A stretch of DNA of 8,286 nucleotides from Spirochaetaceae bacterium (GTDB lineage: Bacteria > Spirochaetota > Spirochaetia > Sphaerochaetales > Sphaerochaetaceae): contig JAENWY010000096.1 of the NCBI GenBank assembly GCA_016649775.1, positions 1 to 8,286 on the forward strand. The letters are read 5' to 3'. Both the position numbers and the translations under genes were made by a program. The notes beneath the pieces are model-generated. The model saw only the letters and a list, made by a program, of their open reading frames with translations, was not told the DNA's origin and searched no databases. Shown one piece after another: positions 1 through 6,791 of the stretch (position 1 is the first letter of the stretch; every line of letters starts with the position of its first letter).

Positions 1-169
1 ATATCCAATTACCATCAATTTTACAATATTCAGGAAACATAGATGTTGAGTGAAAATTATCTGGAACTACTCCATCTTTTTCAACAATAATATAATTAGC
101 ATTAGGAGCTATCTTAAAAAGATTGCTATTAAAAGCAGGATGCCGATAAGGGGGTAAATCAAAACTCAT
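1..169 (-). CDS. Partial CDS (N-terminal 56 residues), possible ornithine-cyclodeaminase-like / TIGR00300-family protein
   Basis: The reading frame opens with ATG (complement of 167-169) and stays open to the window edge, so only the N-terminus is present. It begins MSFDLPPYRHPAFNSN and contains a motif like VxPDNFHSTSMFPEY followed by KIDGNW. The start is supported by a ribosome site AGGAT about 5 nt upstream, which overlaps the stop codon of the carbamoyltransferase gene. The two genes are 7 nt apart on the same strand and are almost certainly cotranscribed. From memory, proteins opening this way (RHPAFxxN, then HATSxYPEY) are about 400 residues long, occur beside carbamoyltransferases and share the C-terminal domain of cyanobacterial ArgZ/AgrE and archaeal ornithine cyclodeaminase. 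That domain lies outside the window, so the family is a recollection supported by context. The existence of the gene is much surer than its function. Confidence 0.6.
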   Translation of the reverse strand, partial: MSFDLPPYRHPAFNSNLFKIAPNANYIIVEKDGVVPDNFHSTSMFPEYCKIDGNWI

Positions 170-176
170 TAATATC

Positions 177-1169
177 CTACTTTAGTGTTGCATACATAAT
201 GGCTTTTATTGTATGCATCCTGTTTTCTGCTTCATCAAAAACAACGGATTGTTTTGATTCAAATACTTCATCACTAACTTCTAATTCACCAAGGCCGAAT
301 TTCTCTGCCATTTTAGCACCGACCACAGTTTTTGTATCATGGAAAGATGGAAGACAATGCATAAAAATAGCTTCTTTTTTAGCATAGCTCATAGCTTTAG
401 CATTAACTTGATAAGGTTTAAGAATCTTTATTCTCTTTTCCCAAACTTCATCAGGTTCACCCATTGATACCCAGATGTCTGTATAAATTACATCTGCATC
501 AGAGCAAGAAGCTTTTACATCTTCACTAAGAGTTATAGTACAAGCATTTTTATCAGCAATTTCTTTACAAGTTTTAACTAAATCTTCTGCTGGGAATAAT
601 TCTTTAGGAGCACATGCGGTAAAATTAACTCCAAGCATTGCACAAACAACCATTAATGAATTACCCATATTGTTTCTAGCATCTCCCATGAATGTAAAAT
701 TAATACCTTTTAGGTATCCAAATTTTTCTTCAATAGTTAACATATCTGCAAGCATCTGAGTTGGGTGGAATTCATCTGTTAAGCCATTCCATACTGGAAC
801 ACCAGCGTTAGCCGCTAGTTCTTCAACAAGAGATTGTTTATAACCACGGTATTCAATGCCATCATACATTCTGCCTAAAACTCTTGCAGTATCAGCAATG
901 CTTTCTTTTTTACCCATTTGAGAACTTCCAGGATCTAAGTATGTTACTCCCATTCCTAAATCCATTCCTGCAACTTCAAAGGAACATCTTGTTCTAGTTG
1001 ATGTTTTTTCAAAAAGAAGAACAATGTTTTTGCCTTCTAGATATTTGTGAGGTACTCCAGATCTTTTCATGTCTTTAAAGTTTTTTGAAAGGTCTAAAAG
1101 ATAACGAATATCTGAACTTGTGAAATCTAATAATTTTAAATAGCTTCTTCCGCTAAGATTGGTTGGCAT
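177..1169 (-). CDS. arcB: Ornithine carbamoyltransferase, ArcB-type
   Basis: A 330-residue cytosolic enzyme that interconverts ornithine plus carbamoyl phosphate with citrulline plus phosphate. All family motifs are present: the carbamoyl-phosphate site STRTR at 57-61, a Q-containing loop SSQMGKKES at 82-90, EFHPTQ at 133-138, the ornithine-specific DIWVSMGE loop at 231-238 and the catalytic HCLP at 271-274. The SMG loop and HCLP argue for ornithine rather than putrescine or oxidised purine derivatives. Length matches the family. The ATG at 1169 is preferred over an in-frame TTG at 1184 because GAGGAGA lies 6 nt upstream of the ATG and the TTG overlaps that site. The stretch KESIADTARVLGRMYDGIEYRG resembles catabolic ArcB proteins of the arginine deiminase pathway. 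However, arcA and arcC are not visible, so a biosynthetic ArgF role cannot be excluded. Its partner is the partial gene 7 nt downstream. Confidence 0.93.
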   Translation of the reverse strand: MPTNLSGRSYLKLLDFTSSDIRYLLDLSKNFKDMKRSGVPHKYLEGKNIVLLFEKTSTRTRCSFEVAGMDLGMGVTYLDPGSSQMGKKESIADTARVLGRMYDGIEYRGYKQSLVEELAANAGVPVWNGLTDEFHPTQMLADMLTIEEKFGYLKGINFTFMGDARNNMGNSLMVVCAMLGVNFTACAPKELFPAEDLVKTCKEIADKNACTITLSEDVKASCSDADVIYTDIWVSMGEPDEVWEKRIKILKPYQVNAKAMSYAKKEAIFMHCLPSFHDTKTVVGAKMAEKFGLGELEVSDEVFESKQSVVFDEAENRMHTIKAIMYATLK

Positions 1170-1175
1170 AGTATG

Positions 1176-1182
1176 TCTCCTC
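1176..1182 (-). promoter_or_regulatory. Ribosome binding site that decides the arcB start
   Basis: On the minus strand this reads GAGGAGA, 6 nt before the ATG at 1169. It overlaps the alternative in-frame TTG at 1184, which it could not serve. This supports the shorter 330-residue protein. Confidence 0.8.
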
Positions 1183-1234
1183 AATATTGTGTTTTTATTT
1201 ATAATTATTTATTATAATTATCTAAAAAAATACT

Positions 1235-1262
1235 ATAGTAATGTTATAGATTATACAATCAA
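1235..1262 (-). promoter_or_regulatory. Candidate promoter region for arcB
   Basis: Reading the minus strand, TTGATT (complement of 1257-1262) is followed after 16 nt by TACTAT (complement of 1235-1240). A perfect TATAAT also lies inside that spacer (complement of 1250-1255), but it has no good -35 partner. The region is so AT-rich that matches like these arise easily, so this is only a placement hint for a promoter that must exist between 1170 and 1425. Confidence 0.25.
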
Positions 1263-1352
1263 AAATATAAATAATTTCTTTTAATTGAATAATAATTGTA
1301 TATATATACATGAAGTAATCAAATATGCAGAAAAACTTATTATTAATAAATA

Positions 1353-1381
1353 TTGACAACTTTTAAAGTAGGTGATATGGT
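1353..1381 (+). promoter_or_regulatory. Sigma-70-type promoter of the GntR/ABC operon
   Basis: A perfect -35 TTGACA (1353-1358), a 17-nt spacer and a -10 TATGGT (1376-1381) preceded by TG one base away (extended -10, TGA at 1373-1375). This is the best-formed promoter in the window. Transcription would start around 1388, inside the repeat cluster just downstream, as expected for an autoregulated repressor operon. Confidence 0.7.
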
Positions 1382-1412
1382 TAAATAGTTAAGTAACTAA
1401 GCGATTAAGTAA
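1381..1412 (+). promoter_or_regulatory. Candidate operator: 8-bp repeats and palindrome overlapping the transcription start
   Basis: Four successive 8-bp units read TTAAATAG, TTAAGTAA, CTAAGCGA and TTAAGTAA. The second and fourth are identical. Units one and two junction into the inverted repeat AGTTA-AG-TAACT at 1387-1398. The cluster starts at the end of the -10 box and ends just before the ribosome site AAAGGAG (1414-1420). GntR proteins of the YtrA group normally bind inverted repeats at their own promoters, so this is the natural site for the repressor encoded next. The sequence structure is seen directly; the binding is inferred. Confidence 0.5.
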
Positions 1413-1425
1413 GAAAGGAGTTTAT

Positions 1426-1794
1426 ATGAATTATGTAGCAAATAGTGAAGTTCCTCTTTTTGTACAAATAGCTACTAATATTGAAGAGAATATCTTTCTC
1501 GGGGTATACAAAGATGATACTCAAATACCATCTACTACAGAGCTATCTGTAGGATATAAGATAAATCCAGCCACGGTTTTGAAGGGTATGAATCTTCTTG
1601 TTGAGAATTCTATTATTTACAAAAAAAGAGGAATTGGGATGTTTGTTTGTGAGGGAGCTCGTGAAATTATAAGAGAAAAAAGACTAAAGGGTTTTAATCA
1701 AGCTTTTATAGTTCCCTTAATAGCAGAAGCTAAAAAACTATCTTTTAGCAATCAAGATATTATTAAAATGATTAATAAGGAATTAGGAAAATGA
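1426..1794 (+). CDS. GntR-family transcriptional regulator, YtrA subfamily
   Basis: A 122-residue DNA-binding protein made of a winged helix-turn-helix (about residues 10-76) and a short helical tail (about 80-122). It lacks the large ligand-binding domain of FadR or HutC types. The tell-tale segment is IPSTTELSVGYKINPATV at 34-51, the recognition-helix region, followed by the wing with KKRGIGMFV at 66-74, which parallels the RRGKGTFV of typical GntR proteins. Small regulators of this layout (YtrA) repress the ABC transporter operon in which they lie and are relieved by envelope stress or antibiotics. Here the stop overlaps the next start (ATGA at 1791-1794), giving translational coupling with the ATPase. 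The start has a strong AAAGGAG 5 nt upstream. The inducer cannot be read from the sequence. Confidence 0.9.
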   Translation: MNYVANSEVPLFVQIATNIEENIFLGVYKDDTQIPSTTELSVGYKINPATVLKGMNLLVENSIIYKKRGIGMFVCEGAREIIREKRLKGFNQAFIVPLIAEAKKLSFSNQDIIKMINKELGK

Positions 1795-2639
1795 AATTAG
1801 ACATTAAAAATGTATCTAAAAATTTCGGAACAGTTGAAGCTCTTAAAGATGTTTCAATGAGTTTTGAAACAGGTCATATTTATGCTCTTTTAGGAAGAAA
1901 TGGAGCTGGAAAAAGTACTTTAATGAATATCATAACAAAGAGGATATTTCAAAGTTCTGGAAATATATATTTAGATGGTGAAATTCTAGAGAGTGATGAG
2001 TGTTTATCTAAAATATACTTAATGAGTGAAGCTAATTATTTTGGAAATATTAGGGTTAGTGAAGCAATAAAAACTACTAAACTATTTGATGAAAGCTTTG
2101 ATGATAAAGAAGCGCTTTCTCTCTCTAAAAGTTTCAAGCTAGAGGTGAGTCAAAGAATTCCAAAATTAAGTACTGGTTATGCTTCAATATTCAAATTAAT
2201 TATGGCCCTTTGCTCTTCGTCTACTTTTGTATTATTTGATGAACCAATTTTAGGTTTAGATGCAAATCATAGAAGTGTTTTCTATAAATTGCTTTTATCA
2301 AAATTTGCACAGAAAAATGAAGAGGTCTGTTATATAATTAGTACCCATTTAATTGAAGAGGTAAGTGGTTTAATAGAAAGAGCTATAATTATCAAAAATG
2401 GTGAAATTGTTGTTGATGGAATGGTTGAAACTCTATTAAAAAATGCTCTTAGTGTTAGTGGTAAATTAGAAGATATAAAATTAGCTTGCAATAGAGCAAG
2501 AATACTTAGCATAGATACTGTGGGACTAGTTAGCTCAGCAGTTGTAATTGGAGAGGTAATAGATAATGGAAACATTGAAATAAATAGTGTGGATTTACAA
2601 ACTCTCTTTATTGAATTAACTAATGAAGGAGGCTTTTAG
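1791..2639 (+). CDS. ABC transporter ATP-binding protein (YtrB-like)
   Basis: A 282-residue nucleotide-binding subunit that would energise the permease encoded next. Visible motifs are Walker A GRNGAGKST (35-43), signature LSTGY (126-130, where LSGGQ is usual), Walker B FVLFDEP (146-152), D-loop LGLD (154-157) and H-loop ISTH with H186. The Q-loop glutamine is not obvious: the aligned stretch is IYLMSEANYF (75-84), with Glu80 near the expected position, as in other GntR-linked ABC ATPases that carry PE/SE there. After about residue 215 there is a C-terminal extension of about 65 residues beyond the ATPase core. The start ATG overlaps the repressor stop, and the stop TAG is directly followed by the permease ATG. 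Its role as an exporter or resistance pump is inferred from the gene set; the substrate is unknown. Confidence 0.92.
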   Translation: MKLDIKNVSKNFGTVEALKDVSMSFETGHIYALLGRNGAGKSTLMNIITKRIFQSSGNIYLDGEILESDECLSKIYLMSEANYFGNIRVSEAIKTTKLFDESFDDKEALSLSKSFKLEVSQRIPKLSTGYASIFKLIMALCSSSTFVLFDEPILGLDANHRSVFYKLLLSKFAQKNEEVCYIISTHLIEEVSGLIERAIIIKNGEIVVDGMVETLLKNALSVSGKLEDIKLACNRARILSIDTVGLVSSAVVIGEVIDNGNIEINSVDLQTLFIELTNEGGF

Positions 2640-3392
2640 ATGAAAATTAAACAACCCTATAATTTTATATTAAAGCAAAATGGCAAAAGATATGCTCTTG
2701 TATTGGGCGCTTTATTTTCAGTAAGCCTAATGTTTTCGATTTTGTTTTCTCTTATTTTTAAAACTACTTTTAACTTTGCTACAATAATTGAAAATTCAAT
2801 TCCTTCTTTGGGAATAGCTACTTTAATTTTATTTATATTTTCCTGGGTATCTTATTTAGCAAATATGTATTTAGGCAATCAATTAGGAAGAAGTAGAACA
2901 ACTATGTTTATTTCATCTGTTCTCTCCTACACAACTATAATTGCAATAGTATCTCTATTTTATGCAATAGGTGGAATTAGTTTTTATCATGACAGTTCAA
3001 TGGTTAAGCTTTTCAATCAGAATCTTCCAAAGAGTTCTCTCTTTATTAAAGGCTTGTTGTGGTCCTTTATATCTCTATTAAATGCTTATGCTCTCTCTCA
3101 ATTTTTAGCTGCAATATGGGCAAGAACTAAAGCTATTACTAAAGTAATTATATTTATTGTAATACCAATATTTTTAATGGTTAGTATACCTAGAATTGTT
3201 TTATCATATACAGGTACTTATCAAACTTTGATAACTACACTTACATCAATAGGAGCGTTCTTTGGATTTGTTAATAAATCAGTTCAAATTGGTCGTATGA
3301 GTATTACAACTTTATGTTTTATTATTTTGCCTCTTTTAATTTTCTCATATTTAATAAGTAGAAAATTAGAGCTAAAAAATAAAAAAAGTTAA
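2640..3392 (+). CDS. ABC transporter permease (integral membrane protein)
   Basis: A 250-residue hydrophobic protein with about six membrane segments: roughly 18-40, 57-79, 88-110, 138-160, 166-188 and 222-240, with a possible weaker one around 195-212. Basic patches lie at the N-terminus (KQNGKR), after segment 2 (GRSR) and at the C-terminal tail (RKLELKNKK). It shows no family motif that I recognise, and it lacks an extracellular domain of MacB or BceB type. Identification rests on topology and on position as the last gene of a GntR-ATPase-permease operon, where such ABC-2-like subunits are usual. The start abuts the ATPase stop codon, and its ribosome site GGAGG lies inside the end of the ATPase gene, so the two are translationally coupled. 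One ATPase and one permease gene imply a homodimeric transporter. Confidence 0.8.
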   Translation: MKIKQPYNFILKQNGKRYALVLGALFSVSLMFSILFSLIFKTTFNFATIIENSIPSLGIATLILFIFSWVSYLANMYLGNQLGRSRTTMFISSVLSYTTIIAIVSLFYAIGGISFYHDSSMVKLFNQNLPKSSLFIKGLLWSFISLLNAYALSQFLAAIWARTKAITKVIIFIVIPIFLMVSIPRIVLSYTGTYQTLITTLTSIGAFFGFVNKSVQIGRMSITTLCFIILPLLIFSYLISRKLELKNKKS

Positions 3393-3410
3393 GTTTATGT
3401 AGAAAAAAAT

Positions 3411-3471
3411 AAAGCCTCTTTTTATTTTTATCGAGCCATATACAATGGCTCGATAGTCAAAAAGAGGCTTT
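3411..3471 (-). terminator. Nested long hairpin in the convergent gap; terminator for the SprT-like gene
   Basis: The outer arms AAAGCCTCTTTTT (3411-3423) and AAAAAGAGGCTTT (3459-3471) are perfectly complementary over 13 bp. An inner hairpin has arms ATCGAGCCAT (3430-3439) and ATGGCTCGAT (3445-3454) and a 5-nt loop. Read on the minus strand, the outer stem is followed by ATTTTTTTC, an excellent U-tract, so it terminates the leftward gene ending at 3487. On the plus strand no U-run follows the hairpin, so its effect on the ABC operon ending at 3392 is uncertain. Confidence 0.8.
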
Positions 3472-3486
3472 GAGTTGAGGCTATAT

Positions 3487-4557
3487 TTATTTTATAAAGA
3501 GTTTATTTTTAGAGTCATCTTTATTAATTGCACCATGTATACTAGTTCTTTTTCCAACCTCTTTTCCTTTTTCAAAGGCTTCTCTGTTAGTATGTCTCAT
3601 TCTGGATGAAGTTGTTGTTATTTTACTATCTAGGAAATAATATTTTAGAGCTTTATCTTCATTATCATTTCTTATTATTTCAAGAGCAGTGGAGGATGAG
3701 TCAGTATTAGCATCTTTTGAGTTAAATTTACTACTCATTTCATTGTATATTCCATAATAAAAACCCTCTAAGGTTCTGCCAGCAACATTAGATGTTTCTT
3801 TAAATATTTTATATTCTTTTTCTAGTGTATAATTTAAATATTCATAGATATAAATTGCAATCTCAACTTGGCTCTTAGTGCCATAACATCTAAGATTAGT
3901 AGTACCATAATCTGTATGTTCTTTAATTAAATATACTCCAGCTATATCGCGTACCAAATATGATATAATTTTTATTTTAGCATTCATTCTTCTAGTTTCA
4001 CTTAAAGTAGATGCAAATATAAAATCTTTATCAACGATGTTTTTAATATTCATTTCAGCCATCAGTGTTCTAGCTTTTAGTAAAGCACTATGGCTTTCAT
4101 TAGGATTACTTGATTCAGATAGAGCTAGTAATTTTTTAATCTTAGAGAGTTGAGAGGATGTATCACGACCTAGGTCAAGTGAAACTTTAGTCTTTGTAAA
4201 CTCTTGAGGAGCTCCAATCAGAGTTGCTACATTTCTAAATTTAGGACCATGACCTATTTCATCTAGATGATTTATACATATAAAATGTGCTGTTTCATGT
4301 AATACAATAGAATTCAGAAATTCCATTGAAATTTCTGAGTCCAATAACGCATTTGATAATAGAATATTATCAGTGTTAGGATCAAAAAGACCTAATTCTT
4401 TAATTTCTGTAAATAAGATGTTTTCAATTTCTTCTGCTATATAATAATAATAGTCATTATATTTATTAAAACAGGTTATTGCTATTTTAACAGTTCGTTT
4501 TAATATATCTATAAGTTGTTTGGTGCCTTCACCATAAGTTTCAATAATATGTTCCAT
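3487..4557 (-). CDS. SprT-like zinc metallopeptidase domain fused to DUF2786-type region
   Basis: A 356-residue, probably cytosolic protein. Residues about 20-115 look like a SprT/WSS1-type metallopeptidase: the zinc motif HETAH at 87-91 (two histidines plus the catalytic glutamate) and a third ligand candidate His103 in GHGPKF (102-107). Residues about 135-173 match the DUF2786 pattern, with KIKKLLALSESSNPNESHSA followed by an A-rich helix ending in MAEMNI. The rest (about 185-350) fits the domain that usually follows DUF2786 and ends in the typical GKEVGKR-like tail. SprT-like proteases elsewhere cut DNA-protein crosslinks; DUF2786 has no known function and is common in phages and mobile DNA. 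The gene stands alone, convergent with the ABC operon and divergent from nadE. No Shine-Dalgarno site precedes its ATG (upstream is AATTACAAAA), unlike most neighbours. Fold calls are firm; the cellular role is unknown. Confidence 0.82.
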   Translation of the reverse strand: MEHIIETYGEGTKQLIDILKRTVKIAITCFNKYNDYYYYIAEEIENILFTEIKELGLFDPNTDNILLSNALLDSEISMEFLNSIVLHETAHFICINHLDEIGHGPKFRNVATLIGAPQEFTKTKVSLDLGRDTSSQLSKIKKLLALSESSNPNESHSALLKARTLMAEMNIKNIVDKDFIFASTLSETRRMNAKIKIISYLVRDIAGVYLIKEHTDYGTTNLRCYGTKSQVEIAIYIYEYLNYTLEKEYKIFKETSNVAGRTLEGFYYGIYNEMSSKFNSKDANTDSSSTALEIIRNDNEDKALKYYFLDSKITTTSSRMRHTNREAFEKGKEVGKRTSIHGAINKDDSKNKLFIK

Positions 4558-4617
4558 TTTTGTAATTTACAATTAAATTTAAAAAATGTAAATCAAAAAG
4601 AAATCTTATTATTAATC

Positions 4618-4646
4618 TTTTCAAATGATTATATAAAAGATAGTAT
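4618..4646 (+). promoter_or_regulatory. Candidate promoter of nadE
   Basis: TTTTCA (4618-4623), a 17-nt spacer and TAGTAT (4641-4646), each matching four of six consensus bases at ideal spacing. They sit in the 127-nt divergent gap upstream of nadE. The background is very AT-rich, so the call is tentative. The nadE ribosome site GGAGG is at 4674-4678. Confidence 0.3.
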
Positions 4647-4684
4647 GTAAACAATAAAGAATCACTAATTTTTGGAGGTAATAG

Positions 4685-6625
4685 ATGAGAGACGGATTTA
4701 TTAAAGTAGCAACTACTTCTCCCCTTATTTATCCAGCAGATGTTATAACAAATACAGCGCAGATTATAAAAGCACTTAAAAGAGCCCATGAAGAAAAAGT
4801 AAAAGTATTAGTTTTTCCTGAACTAACTATCACAGCATATACTGCCGCTGATTTATTTTTAATGAATGATTTACAAGATAGGGCTCTTGTGGCTTTAGAC
4901 AATATAATTGAAGAGAGTACTAAATATCCTAATTTAGTATCTGTTATAGGAACTCCTTTAATAGAATCAAATCAATTATATAATACAGCTGTGGTAATAT
5001 GTAATGGTAAAATATTAGGTGTAGTGCCTAAATTAAATATTCCAAATTATCAAGAATTCTATGAAAAAAGATGGTTTAGTACTCCTAAAGATGAAAATAA
5101 GAAAATAACTTTATTAGGACAGGAAACCTTATTTGGAACAAAATTATTATTTAGTGCTTCTAAAATTAGAGATTTCGTTTTAGCAGTTGAAATTTGTGAG
5201 GATCTTTGGGTTCCTTCTTCTCCTTCTCAAAATCATTGCGTAGCGGGTGCTACTATTATTGCTAATCCTTCTGCAACAGATGATTTGGTTGGTAAAAGTG
5301 CTTATCGAGCTGATCTTGTTAAGATGCAAAGTGCTAAATGTATTGCAGCATATTTATATGCTGGTGCAAGTGAGGGTGAGTCCTCAACAGATTTAGTATT
5401 TACTGGACATAATATAATCGCTCAAAATGGTAAGATTTATTATGATAGTGAAGAAGTAGATGATTTTAGTGTTAGATGTGATCGTGATAGATTAAATACT
5501 TCTATAATTGATGTTCAAGCTCTTTCAAATGACAGACGTAAAATGAATACTTTCTACAGTGATGTAGTGGGCTATGATACAGTCTATTTTGATATGGAAG
5601 TAGAAGAAACTTCTTTAGACGGCCTGCATATTAATCAAAATCCTTTTATTCCTTCATCCGTTTCCCAAATGAATAAGAATTGTGAGAAGATATTAAATCT
5701 ACAATCACAAGGACTACTTAGAAGACTAGAGGCAGCTCACTGTAAAGCAGCTGTAATAGGTCTATCTGGTGGACTTGATTCAACTCTTGCTCTGCTTGTA
5801 ACACTTAGAGCTTTTAGAAAAGGTAATATACCCTTAACTGGAATATATGCTATATCAATGCCTTGTTTTGGTACTACAAAGAGAACTAAATCTAATAGCC
5901 AAAAGTTAGCCCAAGCACTTAATGTAACTTTTCAAGAAATTAATATAAGTAAAGCTGTTCGACAACACTTTAAAGATATTGGACATGAAGAGTCTATTCA
6001 GAGTGTAGTTTATGAGAATTGTCAGGCAAGAGAGCGAACTCAAATTTTAATGGATATGTCAAATAAGGTTGGTGGACTTGTAGTTGGAACTGGAGATTTA
6101 TCAGAATTAGCACTAGGCTGGGCAACTTTTAATGGTGATCACATGTCCATGTATGGTGTCAATTCTTCTGTTCCAAAAACTCTTGTTAAACATTTAGTTA
6201 CCTATGTGGCAAACAAAGAGGAAGATATTAAAGATGTCTTATTAGATATTGTTAATACACCTGTTAGTCCAGAATTAATACCTCCGACAGGGGAAGGAGA
6301 AATTTCTCAAATAACTGAAAATTTAGTAGGTCCTTATATTTTACATGATTTCTTTTTATATTACTTTGTTAGGTGTTCTTTCTCTTTTTCAAAGATTAGC
6401 AGATTAGCTGTGCATGCTTTTGAGGGTGTATATGACAGTGATTTTATTAATGGTTGGTTAGATGCATTTATTAAACGATTTTTTATGCAACAATTTAAGA
6501 GATCTACTCTTCCTGATGGACCAAAAGTCGGAAGTGTTACATTAAGTCCTAGAGGTGATTGGAGAATGCCAAGTGATGCACCTTACCAAGATTGGTTACA
6601 ATACACTAAACATAAATTAAGTTAA
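4685..6625 (+). CDS. nadE: Glutamine-dependent NAD(+) synthetase
   Basis: A 646-residue cytosolic enzyme that makes NAD+ from deamido-NAD+ (nicotinic acid adenine dinucleotide), ATP and glutamine, the last step of NAD biosynthesis. The N-terminal nitrilase-fold glutaminase (about 1-280) shows the Glu-Lys-Cys triad: Glu46 in FPELTITAYT, Lys116 in VPKLNIPNYQEFYE and Cys171 in EICEDLW. The C-terminal synthetase (about 335-640) has the ATP pyrophosphatase P-loop SGGLDS (361-366) and the downstream GTGDLSELALGW (468-479) and DHMSMYGVN (485-493) segments. The length matches the long two-domain form known from Mycobacterium tuberculosis and many anaerobes, not the short ammonia-dependent form. The ATG has GGAGG 6 nt upstream. 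It appears monocistronic; no strong terminator follows. Confidence 0.97.
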   Translation: MRDGFIKVATTSPLIYPADVITNTAQIIKALKRAHEEKVKVLVFPELTITAYTAADLFLMNDLQDRALVALDNIIEESTKYPNLVSVIGTPLIESNQLYNTAVVICNGKILGVVPKLNIPNYQEFYEKRWFSTPKDENKKITLLGQETLFGTKLLFSASKIRDFVLAVEICEDLWVPSSPSQNHCVAGATIIANPSATDDLVGKSAYRADLVKMQSAKCIAAYLYAGASEGESSTDLVFTGHNIIAQNGKIYYDSEEVDDFSVRCDRDRLNTSIIDVQALSNDRRKMNTFYSDVVGYDTVYFDMEVEETSLDGLHINQNPFIPSSVSQMNKNCEKILNLQSQGLLRRLEAAHCKAAVIGLSGGLDSTLALLVTLRAFRKGNIPLTGIYAISMPCFGTTKRTKSNSQKLAQALNVTFQEINISKAVRQHFKDIGHEESIQSVVYENCQARERTQILMDMSNKVGGLVVGTGDLSELALGWATFNGDHMSMYGVNSSVPKTLVKHLVTYVANKEEDIKDVLLDIVNTPVSPELIPPTGEGEISQITENLVGPYILHDFFLYYFVRCSFSFSKISRLAVHAFEGVYDSDFINGWLDAFIKRFFMQQFKRSTLPDGPKVGSVTLSPRGDWRMPSDAPYQDWLQYTKHKLS

Positions 6626-6660
6626 AAGTAGTAATTAAACTTATATTTACACAAATTTAG

Positions 6661-6702
6661 TACAAAAATGTATTTATTATTGTTTTTTTGTGGTTTTTTT
6701 GT
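6661..6702 (+). terminator. Weak possible terminator after nadE with duplicated T-runs
   Basis: A short stem TACA/TGTA with an AAAA loop (6661-6672) is followed by two copies of GTTTTTTTGT (6682-6691 and 6693-6702). The stem is too weak and too far from the T-runs for a textbook terminator, but nothing better lies between nadE and the next gene. Confidence 0.25.
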
Positions 6703-6758
6703 AACAATGAATTATAAATGTTGTTAATATATATATAAATAAAAGATAAAGATTGAAC

Positions 6759-6776
6759 TGCTCTATTATAAGAGCA
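6759..6776 (+). promoter_or_regulatory. 5'-leader hairpin flush against the ribosome site of the barrel-protein gene
   Basis: TGCTCT (6759-6764) and AGAGCA (6771-6776) form a perfect 6-bp stem with the loop ATTATA. The Shine-Dalgarno sequence AAGGAG follows directly at 6777-6782, 9 nt before the ATG. A stem ending at the first base of the ribosome site could tune ribosome access or protect the 5' end of the message. This is inference from position. Confidence 0.45.
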
Positions 6777-6791
6777 AAGGAGAATTTAGTT

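Noticed and set aside
199..387. Open frame on the plus strand inside the carbamoyltransferase gene
   Set aside because: It lies wholly antisense to a gene with all catalytic motifs and has no ribosome site or recognisable domain.
1170..1184. Five-residue N-terminal extension of the carbamoyltransferase from a TTG codon
   Set aside because: The TTG sits within the Shine-Dalgarno sequence that serves the ATG at 1169.
1286..1299. ARG-box-like sequence TGAAT-AATA-ATTGT upstream of arcB
   Set aside because: Only one half matches the ArgR half-site well, the second half deviates at two positions, and such AT-only patterns are frequent in this background.
1299..1310. TATATATATA run as a promoter or origin element
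   Set aside because: A short dinucleotide run is expected in a region of this composition, and no DnaA boxes or paired elements are nearby.
2330..2575. Open frame on the minus strand inside the ABC ATPase gene
   Set aside because: It is a shadow of the ATPase coding sequence, with no start signals or family resemblance.
4541..4789. Minus-strand open frame spanning the SprT/nadE gap and both gene starts
   Set aside because: It overlaps the well-supported starts of both neighbours, and its translation is Phe/Tyr/Leu-rich low-complexity typical of AT-rich antisense.
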